Program-made: the position numbers and the translations under genes | DNA from: JAJCYK01 sp965224285 | GTDB lineage: Bacteria; Bacteroidota; Bacteroidia; Cytophagales; Cyclobacteriaceae | Assembly: GCA_965224285.1 (NCBI GenBank) | Contig: OZ245043.1 | Coordinates: 4,154,001 to 4,218,000 of the forward strand | DNA length: 64,000 bases | Direction of reading: 5' to 3' | Shown: in pieces, positions 43,434-52,928 of the stretch | Layout: each line of letters starts with the position of its first letter | Numbering within the stretch: the stretch's first letter is position 1 | The notes under the pieces: model-generated | What the model saw: only the letters and a program-made list of their open reading frames with translations | What the model was told of the DNA's origin: nothing | Databases searched by the model: none

Positions 43434-44378
43434 CCCCAGTATATTTAGCAGTAACTCTGTTCCCATACCACTGATTAGTAATCGTTCTTTATTACTGTTG
43501 AGTAACTTTTGAGTCCACGGAGTGAACCCCCCATCTACAATCTGCACTTCAGACTCTGGTGTTTTGAGTATAATCTGAAAACAGATGTGCGGATAATAAG
43601 ATCCTCCTGAGGTCCTTTCGGGAAATAACTCCAGCCTTGATCCCGGTAAATTTAGTTTCAGCGCATCCATTAGGAATCTTGCTTTCTCCCGGGGTACATT
43701 ATCCCAGAAGGTAATCTGGATCTTCCAATTAAACCCTTGGCCCGATGGCAGCAATTCCTCAAATAACTGTTGGTAGTAGGACAGATGGGCAGTCAGGCTT
43801 TTAATTTCAAATTCGCTATTGCCGGTATCCCTGCCGGCTGAACAAAGGCCTAATATCTTAAAATGAGGGGTATGCTTTTCATGTTTTGGTCTTTGGTTTC
43901 GGACCAAACGATGTATACTGGCCAAATTTATCACCTGATGGTCCTTGGGGTCCTTATTTAACAGTTTATGGCGTCGCAAAGCACATTCCAGGGCCATAGT
44001 GTTGGTATTATCAGCCAGGACCTCAGCATTGCCCAAACCACTTATCACCTTGTTCTGGTTTACTGTGGCCAGCACAGAACAACTCCCTAAGGGGGTTACC
44101 GGTGATAACTCCACCAACTCGAATTCATAAGCTAAATGTTTTATAAGGAGCATATCAATCTCCCTAAACTTATGAGCGCTGATAGGAGAGGGTCTGACAA
44201 AAGGGTTTTCCTGATAAGTTTTAAATAATTGAGCCGGAGTAATCTTTCCTGTTCTTTGACGGAATACCTCCAGCATTAATGTTTGCAGATCCCCGTTAGA
44301 TAAGTTCAGTATAGCATCCAAACTGGGCTGTCCTCCCAGCTTGCGTACTATACGCTCAAGGTGCTTTTTATTGGTCAA
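43428..44378 (-). CDS. Conserved-looking protein of unknown function, last gene of the kor operon
   Basis: I do not recognise this 316-aa soluble protein. It has no signal peptide or membrane helix. Blocks that look conserved are FREIDMLLIKHLAYEFELVE, SPVTPLGSCSVLATVNQNKV, EVLADNTNTMALECALRR, and near the end GGSYYPHICFQI and VQIVDGGFTPWTQKLL. The middle blocks faintly recall class II aminoacyl-tRNA synthetase-like folds, but this is a guess. Its start overlaps the diacylglycerol kinase-like gene by 4 nt, so it is translationally coupled to it. Confidence 0.75.
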   Translation of the reverse strand: MTNKKHLERIVRKLGGQPSLDAILNLSNGDLQTLMLEVFRQRTGKITPAQLFKTYQENPFVRPSPISAHKFREIDMLLIKHLAYEFELVELSPVTPLGSCSVLATVNQNKVISGLGNAEVLADNTNTMALECALRRHKLLNKDPKDHQVINLASIHRLVRNQRPKHEKHTPHFKILGLCSAGRDTGNSEFEIKSLTAHLSYYQQLFEELLPSGQGFNWKIQITFWDNVPREKARFLMDALKLNLPGSRLELFPERTSGGSYYPHICFQIILKTPESEVQIVDGGFTPWTQKLLNSNKERLLISGMGTELLLNILGL

Positions 44379-45301
44379 AGTAAAGAAATATTAGTTTCAG
44401 ATTCCCTGTCAGTAGCTACCATCACCTTGAGAGAACTAGGCAGAATACTAACATGCAGGGTGTTTTCTTCTGATTGTTTAACCTCTCCGTCCAGGTGATA
44501 CAAAGTACCTTTGGGGCATTTGATCACAACGTCCTGCACTTTAGAGATTTTGACATAACGACTTTTATGGATAGATCGATTAAATAATCTTAGTCCCATG
44601 GAGAGGCCCAGGTGCTTCGGATAATCCTTTACTATGCATATATCCAATTTTCCGTCGCGAATGTCTGCCATGGGAGAGATCACCGCATTATTACCGAACT
44701 GGGCAGCATTGGCGAAGGTAATGGAAAATGCCTTGTACAATTCCTCATTTCCTTCTGAGAGCAGTGTATAGTGTTGACTTTTATAGTGGAGAAACTCCTC
44801 AGCAATGCTCCTCAAATAACCGACTAATCCCCGTTGACTGCTGCCAGCAAACTTCTTACTTACATAGGCGTCAAAACCGACACCCGCGGTGCAAAAAAAA
44901 TAGTCACTGCCCACCTGACCACAGTCAATACAGTCCAATTTATGATTGTTTAGCAAAGAAAGCGCGCTGGTTACCTCTAATGGTATGCCCAGATCCCTGG
45001 CTAGGCCATTACCTGACCCCAACGGAACGATACCAAGACTGGTGTTGGTAGAAACCACTCCGCTGGCACATTCGTTCACTGTACCGTCGCCGCCCACGGC
45101 TACCAGATAGGGAATATTTTCTTCCACTGCCTGAGCGGCAAATTCCTGGGCGTGTTTAATCCTTTCAGTGTAAACTATTTGAGGTGTATATTTACGCCGA
45201 TCTATATAACGTTCCAACATTTCTGCCAGGGCCATTTTTTTATTAGTCCCGGCATAAGGATTAACTACAAATAAAATAGGAACCGGCTGGTCATTGATCA
45301 T
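44375..45301 (-). CDS. Diacylglycerol kinase-family lipid kinase
   Basis: DagK/YegS-type kinase of 308 aa. NPYAG (14-18) and GGDGTVNE (70-77) form the nucleotide and catalytic region, LGIVPLGSGNGLARDLGIP completes the ATP site, and the C-terminal half is the two-layer beta domain (FANAAQFGNNAVISPMADIRDGKLDI). Substrate could be diacylglycerol, sphingoid base or another lipid alcohol; Bacteroidota make sphingolipids, so a sphingoid substrate is possible but unproven. It overlaps both neighbours by 4 nt. Confidence 0.93.
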   Translation of the reverse strand: MINDQPVPILFVVNPYAGTNKKMALAEMLERYIDRRKYTPQIVYTERIKHAQEFAAQAVEENIPYLVAVGGDGTVNECASGVVSTNTSLGIVPLGSGNGLARDLGIPLEVTSALSLLNNHKLDCIDCGQVGSDYFFCTAGVGFDAYVSKKFAGSSQRGLVGYLRSIAEEFLHYKSQHYTLLSEGNEELYKAFSITFANAAQFGNNAVISPMADIRDGKLDICIVKDYPKHLGLSMGLRLFNRSIHKSRYVKISKVQDVVIKCPKGTLYHLDGEVKQSEENTLHVSILPSSLKVMVATDRESETNISLL

Positions 45302-46665
45302 TCCCCGGATTCTTCAAGCAGCTCTTCCAACCTGACTGGCAGATTCTTATCCACCCATTCTTTGAACTCACCCGAATAACCTGCCTGCTGTTGATGATGG
45401 CGAATCCTTTGGAATATTTCAGCTACTGTATCGGGGTGCAGGTCGGACTTATCAGAGACCTGATCCGCGATGTCTGAAACTTGAGCCTGTACCTGGTTTT
45501 CAGAGTTTCTCAGCCACTCTTGATAATCTTCTTGCTGCCATTTGAGATGCGAATCCATGATATCTAAAGCTGTGATCCTCCCATGCTGGAGTGATTCTTT
45601 GATATTTCCCCGGCCGGTGACTGCATTACCCAAAGCAAAAACATTGTCGTAGCCTGCCATTCTACAGCAATCATTTTCATCAACTTCGAAGACCGATCCG
45701 CGCGTGGGAATTCCCTCTATGGGTTCCGGTAAACTACCGATGGAACTGATAATTAATGGAGCGTAAAATTCTTTGGTATTTCCCTGAACCGGTACTACCC
45801 GGTTATCCACAATTTCAGTTTTTTGAAACAACATACCTGTCACCGTTTCGCCATCATGCAGCAACTCCAGTGGGGCCCAGCAGGGCTCAAATTTGAATAA
45901 ATACTTCCTTAGGAAGTTATCCATAATCTTTTTCCTCACCATTTGAGCTTTTTTCAACTGTTCAGGCGTATCTGTGGGTAAAGGGGACAAGGGCATATCA
46001 AGATCCCGCCGACGATAGAATAATGTACAACCTTTAAGTCCTAAATCTGGTAAGGAATATCCCAGATCATCGAGAACCCGATTAATTCCGCGGTCCAGGG
46101 TAAACATATCTACCTGATGACCCCTCTCTGCTAAAGCCTTTTGAACCAATTCTATCATTAAGATTTTCACCACATCTAAAGAGGCCAGTCCTCCCCCGAT
46201 GACCATGGCGTCATCTTTTAAATGATATTGTGGTCCGGAATAGCCCGGTTCGTGATAATGATTGAACCAATATACCAGTGGATTCTGATAGTATAGACCC
46301 TGGTTAACAAACTTTTGGGCCTCAGGTATGGGTAAAGGCCGGTCTTTCCAGGCTCCGGTGGCCAGTAAAATGGCCGAGAATCCCCAATTCGAGGCTACTT
46401 CCTGGAAGTCTAATTGTTTGCCCAGACCAGTATTGGGAACATAATGAATGTGGGGGTGAGAGAGTTTTTCATTAATACGCTGCTCTTCTTTATCCCTTAG
46501 CTTGTCGTGCCATTTCGGAAGGCCGTCCTCAATCTTGCCGTAGGGTAAGGTATTCTGATCAAATACCGCCACCCTGAATCCTCTTGAAGCCAGTTGAAAC
46601 GCAGCTTCAGAACCAGCTACTGCTCCTCCAAAAACGGCCACGAAGTGATGTCCAGAAGGTACCAT
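45298..46665 (-). CDS. FAD/NAD(P)-dependent oxidoreductase, probable electron partner of KorAB
   Basis: Two-dinucleotide-domain flavoprotein of 455 aa, related to the ferredoxin-NADP reductase/glutamate synthase small-chain group. The FAD motif is VAVFGGAVAGSEAAFQLASRG near the N-terminus, and the NAD(P) motif is MVIGGGLASLDVVKIL (about 155-170); GYDNVFALGNAVTGRGNIKES is the second FAD contact. No cysteine cluster for iron-sulfur is seen. Placement 28 nt after korB suggests it moves electrons between the reduced ferredoxin of KorAB and NAD(P)H. Confidence 0.85.
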   Translation of the reverse strand: MVPSGHHFVAVFGGAVAGSEAAFQLASRGFRVAVFDQNTLPYGKIEDGLPKWHDKLRDKEEQRINEKLSHPHIHYVPNTGLGKQLDFQEVASNWGFSAILLATGAWKDRPLPIPEAQKFVNQGLYYQNPLVYWFNHYHEPGYSGPQYHLKDDAMVIGGGLASLDVVKILMIELVQKALAERGHQVDMFTLDRGINRVLDDLGYSLPDLGLKGCTLFYRRRDLDMPLSPLPTDTPEQLKKAQMVRKKIMDNFLRKYLFKFEPCWAPLELLHDGETVTGMLFQKTEIVDNRVVPVQGNTKEFYAPLIISSIGSLPEPIEGIPTRGSVFEVDENDCCRMAGYDNVFALGNAVTGRGNIKESLQHGRITALDIMDSHLKWQQEDYQEWLRNSENQVQAQVSDIADQVSDKSDLHPDTVAEIFQRIRHHQQQAGYSGEFKEWVDKNLPVRLEELLEESGE

Positions 46666-46693
46666 ATGGGTATTTTATATTAGCATCGGGAGT

Positions 46694-47728
46694 TTACTTC
46701 ACCTCCCAGGTATTTCCACTTGTCAAAAGCTGGTCCACATTTTTGAAGGCGGCCTTTTCACAGCTAATTTCGTACTGCTCAGTGACCAGATCATCATACG
46801 TCCTGGCCTCAACTTCTCTGATTATTCCCAGCGCCATGGGATAGTCGGGAGGGTTCATGCGAATGAGCATGTGGTGAACTGTGGTATCCTCTTGGCGTTT
46901 ATCGTGAACCAGGATATCTTTTTCGGTTATACCATTTTCACCCAGGGTCACTACCTCCAGTCGGAATCCATTAAGCCGAATGCCTTTTTGCTGATCCTTT
47001 CCAAACAGCATTGGCTCGCCATGGGTTAGGTGCAGTTGAAAATCATCCTTATTTTCTTTGTTGGTCACCGCACCATGTGCTTTGTCATTAAAGATCACAC
47101 AATTTTGCAGGATCTCTATCAACGAAGTACCCCGATGCTGAGAAGAGTCTACAAAGATCTGGGTCATTAGTTTAGGATTGGTATCAATGGTCCTGGCGAA
47201 GAAAGTACCTTGGGCCGCTAATGCCAACTCTCCAGCACTAAAAGGCCTCTCAATACCACCCATCGGAGTGGATTTGGTTACCTGCCCCATACGACTGGTT
47301 GGACTGTATTGCCCCTTAGTCAACCCGTAGATCTCATTATTGAACAGTAATATATTGATGTCAATATTTCTTCTAATGGCATGGATAAAATGGTTTCCGC
47401 CAATTGCCAGGGCATCACCATCACCGGTGATTTCCCACACATTGAGTTGTGGATTAGCCAATTTTACCCCGGTAGCTACTGCAGGAGCCCGGCCGTGAAT
47501 GGTATGGAAACCATAAGTATCCATGTAATAAGGAAAGCGGGCTGCACAACCAATTCCAGATATGAAAACAAAATCCTCCTTCTTCTGAGGTATTTGAGGC
47601 AAGGCATTCTGAATGGCAGATAGTATGGCATAATCTCCGCAACCAGGGCACCATCGTACCATTTGGTCACTGGTGAAATCTTTTTTGGTTAACGGCGGAC
47701 GGGGAGAATCAATTAAATGATCAGGCAT
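46694..47728 (-). CDS. korB: 2-oxoacid:ferredoxin oxidoreductase beta subunit
   Basis: Thiamine-diphosphate subunit, 344 aa, with the iron-sulfur/TPP signature CPGCGDYAIL (27-36), GIGCAARFPYY, HGRAPAVATGVKLANP, and the TPP motif GDGDALAIGGNHFIHAIRRN followed by LLFNNEIYGLTKGQYSPTS. KorAB makes or oxidises 2-oxoglutarate with ferredoxin; a pyruvate-type specificity cannot be fully excluded. Its ATG lies inside korA (8-nt overlap). Confidence 0.93.
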   Translation of the reverse strand: MPDHLIDSPRPPLTKKDFTSDQMVRWCPGCGDYAILSAIQNALPQIPQKKEDFVFISGIGCAARFPYYMDTYGFHTIHGRAPAVATGVKLANPQLNVWEITGDGDALAIGGNHFIHAIRRNIDINILLFNNEIYGLTKGQYSPTSRMGQVTKSTPMGGIERPFSAGELALAAQGTFFARTIDTNPKLMTQIFVDSSQHRGTSLIEILQNCVIFNDKAHGAVTNKENKDDFQLHLTHGEPMLFGKDQQKGIRLNGFRLEVVTLGENGITEKDILVHDKRQEDTTVHHMLIRMNPPDYPMALGIIREVEARTYDDLVTEQYEISCEKAAFKNVDQLLTSGNTWEVK

Positions 47729-49565
47729 AATCGATGGAATTTATTTTTTCTTTCAATTCGGTTATGGTGAATGGCAATCCCTGTACTTTGTTCAACTGAT
47801 GATATCGGAATTTGGGAAATTGAGCCCTTAAATAATTGGCCATTTGCCCTGTATTCAGCTCACAAACCAAAATGTTATCGTAGGCTTCCATTATTTTCCC
47901 CAGGTTTTTAGGGAGAGGATTAATATAATTGATATGAGCCATACCCAATTGCATTCCATCGGATCGCAACTCCTTGACCGCTGACAGAATGGAACCGTAG
48001 GTGCTGCCCCATCCTATCACCAACAATTTCCCTTCTGGGTCCCCGATCACTTCTTGCTCCGGAATAAAATCGGCGACTTTCTCCACTTTAGCCTGGCGTA
48101 AATTCACCATATTTTGGTGGTTTTCCGGATCGTAGGATACATTACCCGTCACTTCTTCTTTTTCCAGGCCACCTATGCGATGTTCCATTCCTCGCATTCC
48201 TGGAGTTACCCAATATCGTGATAATCTGCGGGGGTCTCTGAGATAAGGTTGAAAATCCTCACCATTGTCCTCAAAATAGGGAATACTAATATCCTGTAGA
48301 TCGGCCATATTTGGAAATCTCCAAGGCTCAGATCCATTGGCCAGATACCCATCAGACAAATAAATAACTGGGGTCATATGCTCAATGGTAAGCCGTGCTG
48401 CTTCGTAAATAAAATTAAAGCAGTTGGCCGGGGTACTTGGTGCAATTACTATACAGGGGCTATCGCTATTCCTGCCATACAAGGCTAAATTTAGATCTGC
48501 CTGTTCAGTTTTGGTAGGTAATCCGGTAGAAGGCCCGCCTCTTTGAACATCAATCACGATCAGAGGTATTTCAGCCATCACCGCCAATCCGATAGCTTCT
48601 CCTTTCAGGGCGATCCCGGGGCCTGCTGAAGCAGTCACACCCAATTGTCCGGCGTAACTGGCGCCGATGGAGGAGCATACAGCGGCTATCTCATCTTCTG
48701 CCTGCAGCGTTATTACCCCCAAATTCTTGTACTTGGACAGCTCATGTAGAATATCAGATGCCGGGGTGATAGGATAGGAGCCATAAAATAGTTTTTTTTG
48801 CAATTTTTCAGCGGCAGCCAAAAGTCCCCAGGCGGTGGCTTGATTACCAGAAATATGGCGGTAGGTTCCTTTCTCTATTTTTGCAGCAGGTACCTGGTAG
48901 TTGGAAGCTATGGCTCTTATGGTAATGGCATAGTTGTATCCCGCATCCAACGCTTTCTTGTTGGCCTCAATCAGCGCCGGCATCTTACGGAATTTTTTCT
49001 CCAGGAATTTTATGGTTTCTTCTCTCGACCGGTCAAACAACCAATACATCATGCCCAAAGCGAACATGTTTTTACATCGTACGATACTCTTGTTATCCAA
49101 TTCAATTCCTTCCAATGCTGCTCTGGTCAGGCTGGTAACGGGTGCTTCGATTACTTTATAATCGTTTAAGGTACCATCCTCAAGAGGGTTGGAGTCATAG
49201 CCTGCTTTTTGCAGGTTCCGGTTGGCAAATGAATCTAAATCTACAATGATATTACCCCCTTTACGAACCCAATTGAGATTGGATTTTAAGGCAGCGGGGT
49301 TCATTGCCACTAATACATCGGCTCGATCCCCGGGCGTGTAAATGTCCACCTTGCCAATTTGTACTTGAAATCCTGAAACCCCTTCTACTGTCCCTTGAGG
49401 AGCTCTGATTTCCGCAGGAAAATCAGGAAAAGTGGCCAGGTCATTCCCCAGCATTGCCGAAGTAAAAGTAAATTGTGAGCCTGTTAGCTGCATTCCATCG
49501 CCGGAGTCACCGGCAAACCGGATCACAACCTTCTCCAATTCCACAGGCTTGGTTGTATTAGACAT
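47721..49565 (-). CDS. korA: 2-oxoacid:ferredoxin oxidoreductase alpha subunit (gamma-alpha fusion)
   Basis: The 614-aa chain joins the gamma domain (about 8-190; VIRFAGDSGDGMQLTGSQF, FPDFPAEIRAPQGTVEGVSGFQ) to the alpha domain (about 210-610; GNQATAWGLLAAAEK, YPITPASDILHELSK, ASAGPGIALKGEAIGLAV, VDVQRGGPSTGLPTKTEQADL). This gamma-alpha fusion paired with a separate beta is the usual two-subunit Kor of Bacteroidota. First gene of the five-gene unit running to 43.4 kb. Confidence 0.94.
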   Translation of the reverse strand: MSNTTKPVELEKVVIRFAGDSGDGMQLTGSQFTFTSAMLGNDLATFPDFPAEIRAPQGTVEGVSGFQVQIGKVDIYTPGDRADVLVAMNPAALKSNLNWVRKGGNIIVDLDSFANRNLQKAGYDSNPLEDGTLNDYKVIEAPVTSLTRAALEGIELDNKSIVRCKNMFALGMMYWLFDRSREETIKFLEKKFRKMPALIEANKKALDAGYNYAITIRAIASNYQVPAAKIEKGTYRHISGNQATAWGLLAAAEKLQKKLFYGSYPITPASDILHELSKYKNLGVITLQAEDEIAAVCSSIGASYAGQLGVTASAGPGIALKGEAIGLAVMAEIPLIVIDVQRGGPSTGLPTKTEQADLNLALYGRNSDSPCIVIAPSTPANCFNFIYEAARLTIEHMTPVIYLSDGYLANGSEPWRFPNMADLQDISIPYFEDNGEDFQPYLRDPRRLSRYWVTPGMRGMEHRIGGLEKEEVTGNVSYDPENHQNMVNLRQAKVEKVADFIPEQEVIGDPEGKLLVIGWGSTYGSILSAVKELRSDGMQLGMAHINYINPLPKNLGKIMEAYDNILVCELNTGQMANYLRAQFPKFRYHQLNKVQGLPFTITELKEKINSIDYA

Positions 49566-49732
49566 AGGTTATTCTTGAATTATAAGTAGTGAATATAGCT
49601 ACAAATAGTAAATTCACACACTTTATATTAAAGTTACGCAATTTTAATATTTGCAAAATAATTGCCTATTGAAGTTGTGCCAAGTATTAAACATAATTGC
49701 CGTATGGAGATATATGGCAAATTTTTGAAATT

Positions 49733-50545
49733 ATGGCTTCCGATTCCTCTGCACCCATTGGAATATTTGATAGTGGTATTGGCGGACTAACTGTAGCACG
49801 GGCGGTTAAGCAATTGCTACCGGCCGAACAGCTGATCTATTTTGGAGATACGGCACATCTTCCGTACGGGGATAAGTCAACGGCTTCTATCCAGGCCTAT
49901 TCAATAAAGATAACCCAACTATTGATCGACCGTGGATGTAAACTCATCCTAATTGCCTGTAATTCAGCCAGTGCAGCCGGATATGAGTTAGTGAGTGAAT
50001 ATACCGGTCGCAAGGCTAAGATAATGAATGTAATCGACCCGGTTATTGATTACCTACGTGAAAAATATGCCCATAAAACTGTAGGCCTGATCGGGACCAA
50101 GCGCACCGTACAATCCAATGTTTATCAGCAAAAAGTGACTGAAATTGATAAACAAATCACCGTGAAAGCCAAGGCCACCCCACTACTGGTACCTATGATT
50201 GAGGAGGGTTTTTTCACTGGTGAGATATCCCAGCAAATAATTGAAAAATATTTGAGCGATCCCTGGCTGCAGGATATAGAAGCCCTGATCCTGGGATGTA
50301 CCCACTATCCCTTAATTAAAACCTCCATCAAAAAGTATTACGGACCTCTAGTGGAGGTGATTGATAGCTCTGAAATAGTGGCAAGGGCCCTGCGAGGTTT
50401 TTTGGAGTATCACAATTTGAAGAACCTCGATTCATGCCAAAGCGATACTTTTCTGGTCACGGATTACACTAAATCATTTGAAGCTTCTACCCGAATGTTT
50501 TTTGGCAAAAAAATACAGCTTCAGCGTTCAGACCTATGGGACTAG
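49733..50545 (+). CDS. murI: Glutamate racemase
   Basis: Makes D-glutamate for peptidoglycan. Start chosen at the ATG at 49733 (MASDSSAPIGIFDSGIGGLT), because the twelve residues from the upstream ATG at 49697 are not family-like. The 270-aa protein has GIFDSGIGGLTV near the N-terminus, catalytic Cys76 in IACNSASA and the second Cys in ILGCTHYPL (about 187). Divergent from korA. Confidence 0.96.
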   Translation: MASDSSAPIGIFDSGIGGLTVARAVKQLLPAEQLIYFGDTAHLPYGDKSTASIQAYSIKITQLLIDRGCKLILIACNSASAAGYELVSEYTGRKAKIMNVIDPVIDYLREKYAHKTVGLIGTKRTVQSNVYQQKVTEIDKQITVKAKATPLLVPMIEEGFFTGEISQQIIEKYLSDPWLQDIEALILGCTHYPLIKTSIKKYYGPLVEVIDSSEIVARALRGFLEYHNLKNLDSCQSDTFLVTDYTKSFEASTRMFFGKKIQLQRSDLWD

Positions 50546-50605
50546 TCAATTCAATTTTAGAAATATCGTCAATAGTACTAACTTTGTTTATCCCAAGCTA
50601 CAGAA

Positions 50606-52483
50606 ATGAGTGATGCTATAAAGCATGAATGCGGAATTGCCCTAATCCGCTTGCGAAAGCCCCTACAGTATTATATTGCCAAATACGGCTCGCCATTATA
50701 TCCCGTTAAGAAGTTATACTTGTTAATGGAGAAGCAACACAACCGGGGGCAGGACGGTGCCGGTGTGGCCAATATAAAACTGGAAGTATCTCCCGGAGTG
50801 CGTTTTATTAGCCGATACCGGTCGGTAAAATCCCAACCCATTCTGGATATCTTTACTAAGCTGGAGAAGAAATTTGAAAAATGCCGGCAGGAATCTGAAT
50901 CCAATTACCACAACGCAAGGTGGCTTCAGGAGAATCATGCATTCACCGGAGAGGCTTGGTTGGGCCATTTAAGATATGGTACCCACGGTGGCAATAAAGT
51001 TGAAAATTGTCATCCCATGCTAAGACAAAACAATTGGCGCAGTCGCAACCTGGTATTGGCCGGTAATTTCAACATGACCAACCTGGACGAATTATTTGAT
51101 ACTTTGGTCAAGATAGGTCAGCATCCCAAAGAAAAGGTGGATACGGTTACCGTGTTGGAGAAGATCGGACATTTTCTGGATGAAGAAAATCAAAAATTAT
51201 TTAATACCTACAAAGGTGAACTTACCAATGAGCAGATAACCGAAAGGATCGAGACCGAGCTTGATTTGCAAAGAGTACTGGTCAGATCATGCAAGGATTT
51301 TGACGGTGGTTATGCTATAGTGGGAATGACGGGTTATGGCGCTTGCTTTGTAGTACGCGACCCTTGCGGGATCCGGCCAGCCTACTATTATGCTGATGAA
51401 GAAATTGTGGTAGCAGCCTCAGAAAAGCCCGCCATTAAAACAGCCTTTAATGTTCAATACCGGGAAATTGAAGAAGTACAACCAGGATATGCGCTCATTG
51501 TCGATAAACTTGGTAATTACGGTCAGTACAAGATCAGGGAACCAGAGGAAAAGAGAAGTTGTAGCTTCGAAAGGATCTATTTTAGCCGGGGCACTGATCC
51601 GGATATCTACCACGAGCGAAAGCGATTAGGTAAACTGCTATTGCCACAAATCCTCAAGGCTATCAATTTTGATTTGAAACACACGGTCTTTAGCTATATT
51701 CCCAATACCGCTGAAACTGCCTACTTGGGAATGATGGAAGGCCTGGAGGAATATCTGGCCACTCGCAGAAAGGAAGTCTTTTTAGAGGGTAAACCTCATA
51801 TTGATGATAAAGAGGACATTCTTAATTTCCGGCCCCGAGTGGAAAAGTTGGTGTTAAAGGATGCCAAGTTGAGAACTTTTATCACAGATGATGATCATCG
51901 TGAAGATCTGGTGGCTCACGTGTACGATACCACTTATGAAGTGATCAAAAAACATCATGATACCGTTGTGGTCATTGATGACTCAATAGTACGAGGCACC
52001 ACACTGGAAGTTAGTATCCTGGCTATGCTGATGCGCCTGGAACCCAAGAAAATTGTAATTGTCTCATCGGCTCCTCAAATCAGATTTCCAGATTGCTACG
52101 GCATTGACATGAGTATGATGAAGGATTTCATCGCATTCCGCGCGGTCATGGAATTGTTAAATGAACAGGGGATGAGTATGCTGGTGGATGAAGTCTATCA
52201 AAAATGTCTGCATCAGGAGGGCAATATTAACCACGTGCAAATGCTGTATGCCCCTTTCAGCTACCAGGAAATTTCCCATAAGATCGCCCAGATGATATCA
52301 GCCCGCTATGAAGGAGTGGGAGTAGAAGTGATATTTCAGACGGTGGAAAATCTCAATCGCGCTTGTCCGAATCATCGAGGAGATTGGTATTTTACTGGCA
52401 ATTATCCCACCCCCGGAGGGAACAAGGTGGTTAATAAAGCCTTTGTTAACTATATGCAGGGCAAAATGGTGAGAGCTTATTGA
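50606..52483 (+). CDS. Amidophosphoribosyltransferase, long Bacteroidota type
   Basis: PurF-family enzyme of 625 aa, well above the roughly 500 aa of classical PurF. It has a class II glutamine amidotransferase half with nucleophile-position Cys9 in HECGIALIRL, the EKQHNRGQDGAG block and GHLRYGTHGGN, then a PRTase half with the PRPP loop VVVIDDSIVRGTTLE (about 455-469). The extra length is in insertions around 60-110 and 330-430. Bacteroidota often have this long form beside a normal PurF, so it could be a paralogue with another role; its catalytic motifs look intact. Confidence 0.88.
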   Translation: MSDAIKHECGIALIRLRKPLQYYIAKYGSPLYPVKKLYLLMEKQHNRGQDGAGVANIKLEVSPGVRFISRYRSVKSQPILDIFTKLEKKFEKCRQESESNYHNARWLQENHAFTGEAWLGHLRYGTHGGNKVENCHPMLRQNNWRSRNLVLAGNFNMTNLDELFDTLVKIGQHPKEKVDTVTVLEKIGHFLDEENQKLFNTYKGELTNEQITERIETELDLQRVLVRSCKDFDGGYAIVGMTGYGACFVVRDPCGIRPAYYYADEEIVVAASEKPAIKTAFNVQYREIEEVQPGYALIVDKLGNYGQYKIREPEEKRSCSFERIYFSRGTDPDIYHERKRLGKLLLPQILKAINFDLKHTVFSYIPNTAETAYLGMMEGLEEYLATRRKEVFLEGKPHIDDKEDILNFRPRVEKLVLKDAKLRTFITDDDHREDLVAHVYDTTYEVIKKHHDTVVVIDDSIVRGTTLEVSILAMLMRLEPKKIVIVSSAPQIRFPDCYGIDMSMMKDFIAFRAVMELLNEQGMSMLVDEVYQKCLHQEGNINHVQMLYAPFSYQEISHKIAQMISARYEGVGVEVIFQTVENLNRACPNHRGDWYFTGNYPTPGGNKVVNKAFVNYMQGKMVRAY

Positions 52484-52491
52484 TGTGGCTC

Positions 52492-52812
52492 CTATAGAGC
52501 AAAACTTTCCCCGCAACCACAGGTCCTGCTGGCATTAGGATTGATAAACTGAAACCCTTTTCCGTTAAGCCCGTCGGAGAAATCTAAAGTAGTTCCCAGT
52601 AGGTACAACAGGCTTTTTTTATCCACTAAAATTTTAACACTGTTGTCTTCGAAAATTTCATCCGCTTCCTGTGCATGATCAAAACTGAGGTTATACATCA
52701 GCCCGGAACAGCCACCGCCGGTAACCGAAACCCGCAGATCTTTGCCGATTTGCCCCTCCTGAGACTGTAATTCAGTTATCCTGTTTTTTGCTTTTTCCGT
52801 TACTGTAATCAT
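52492..52812 (-). CDS. IscA/HesB-type iron-sulfur carrier protein
   Basis: A-type carrier of 106 aa that passes iron-sulfur clusters to target proteins. The three conserved ligands are Cys35 in GGGCSG and Cys98/Cys100 in the C-terminal TCGCGESF. Full length for the family. It is convergent with the purF-type gene (8-nt gap) and divergent from the epimerase; no other iron-sulfur assembly gene is near. Confidence 0.95.
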   Translation of the reverse strand: MITVTEKAKNRITELQSQEGQIGKDLRVSVTGGGCSGLMYNLSFDHAQEADEIFEDNSVKILVDKKSLLYLLGTTLDFSDGLNGKGFQFINPNASRTCGCGESFAL

Positions 52813-52928
52813 AATTACCCGCTGCTATCTTTGCCTGTTATCCTTTTTTAAGGTTAAAACTTTCCTGCTTAATTAAAAGTTTCGACCTTCGGGCAAATTT
52901 AACCAAATAAAATCATAAGTTAAATGTT

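Noticed and set aside
43428..44378. Calling the 316-aa unknown an aminoacyl-tRNA synthetase paralogue
   Set aside because: The likeness is limited to a vague block pattern; the class II motifs 1-3 cannot be placed with confidence.
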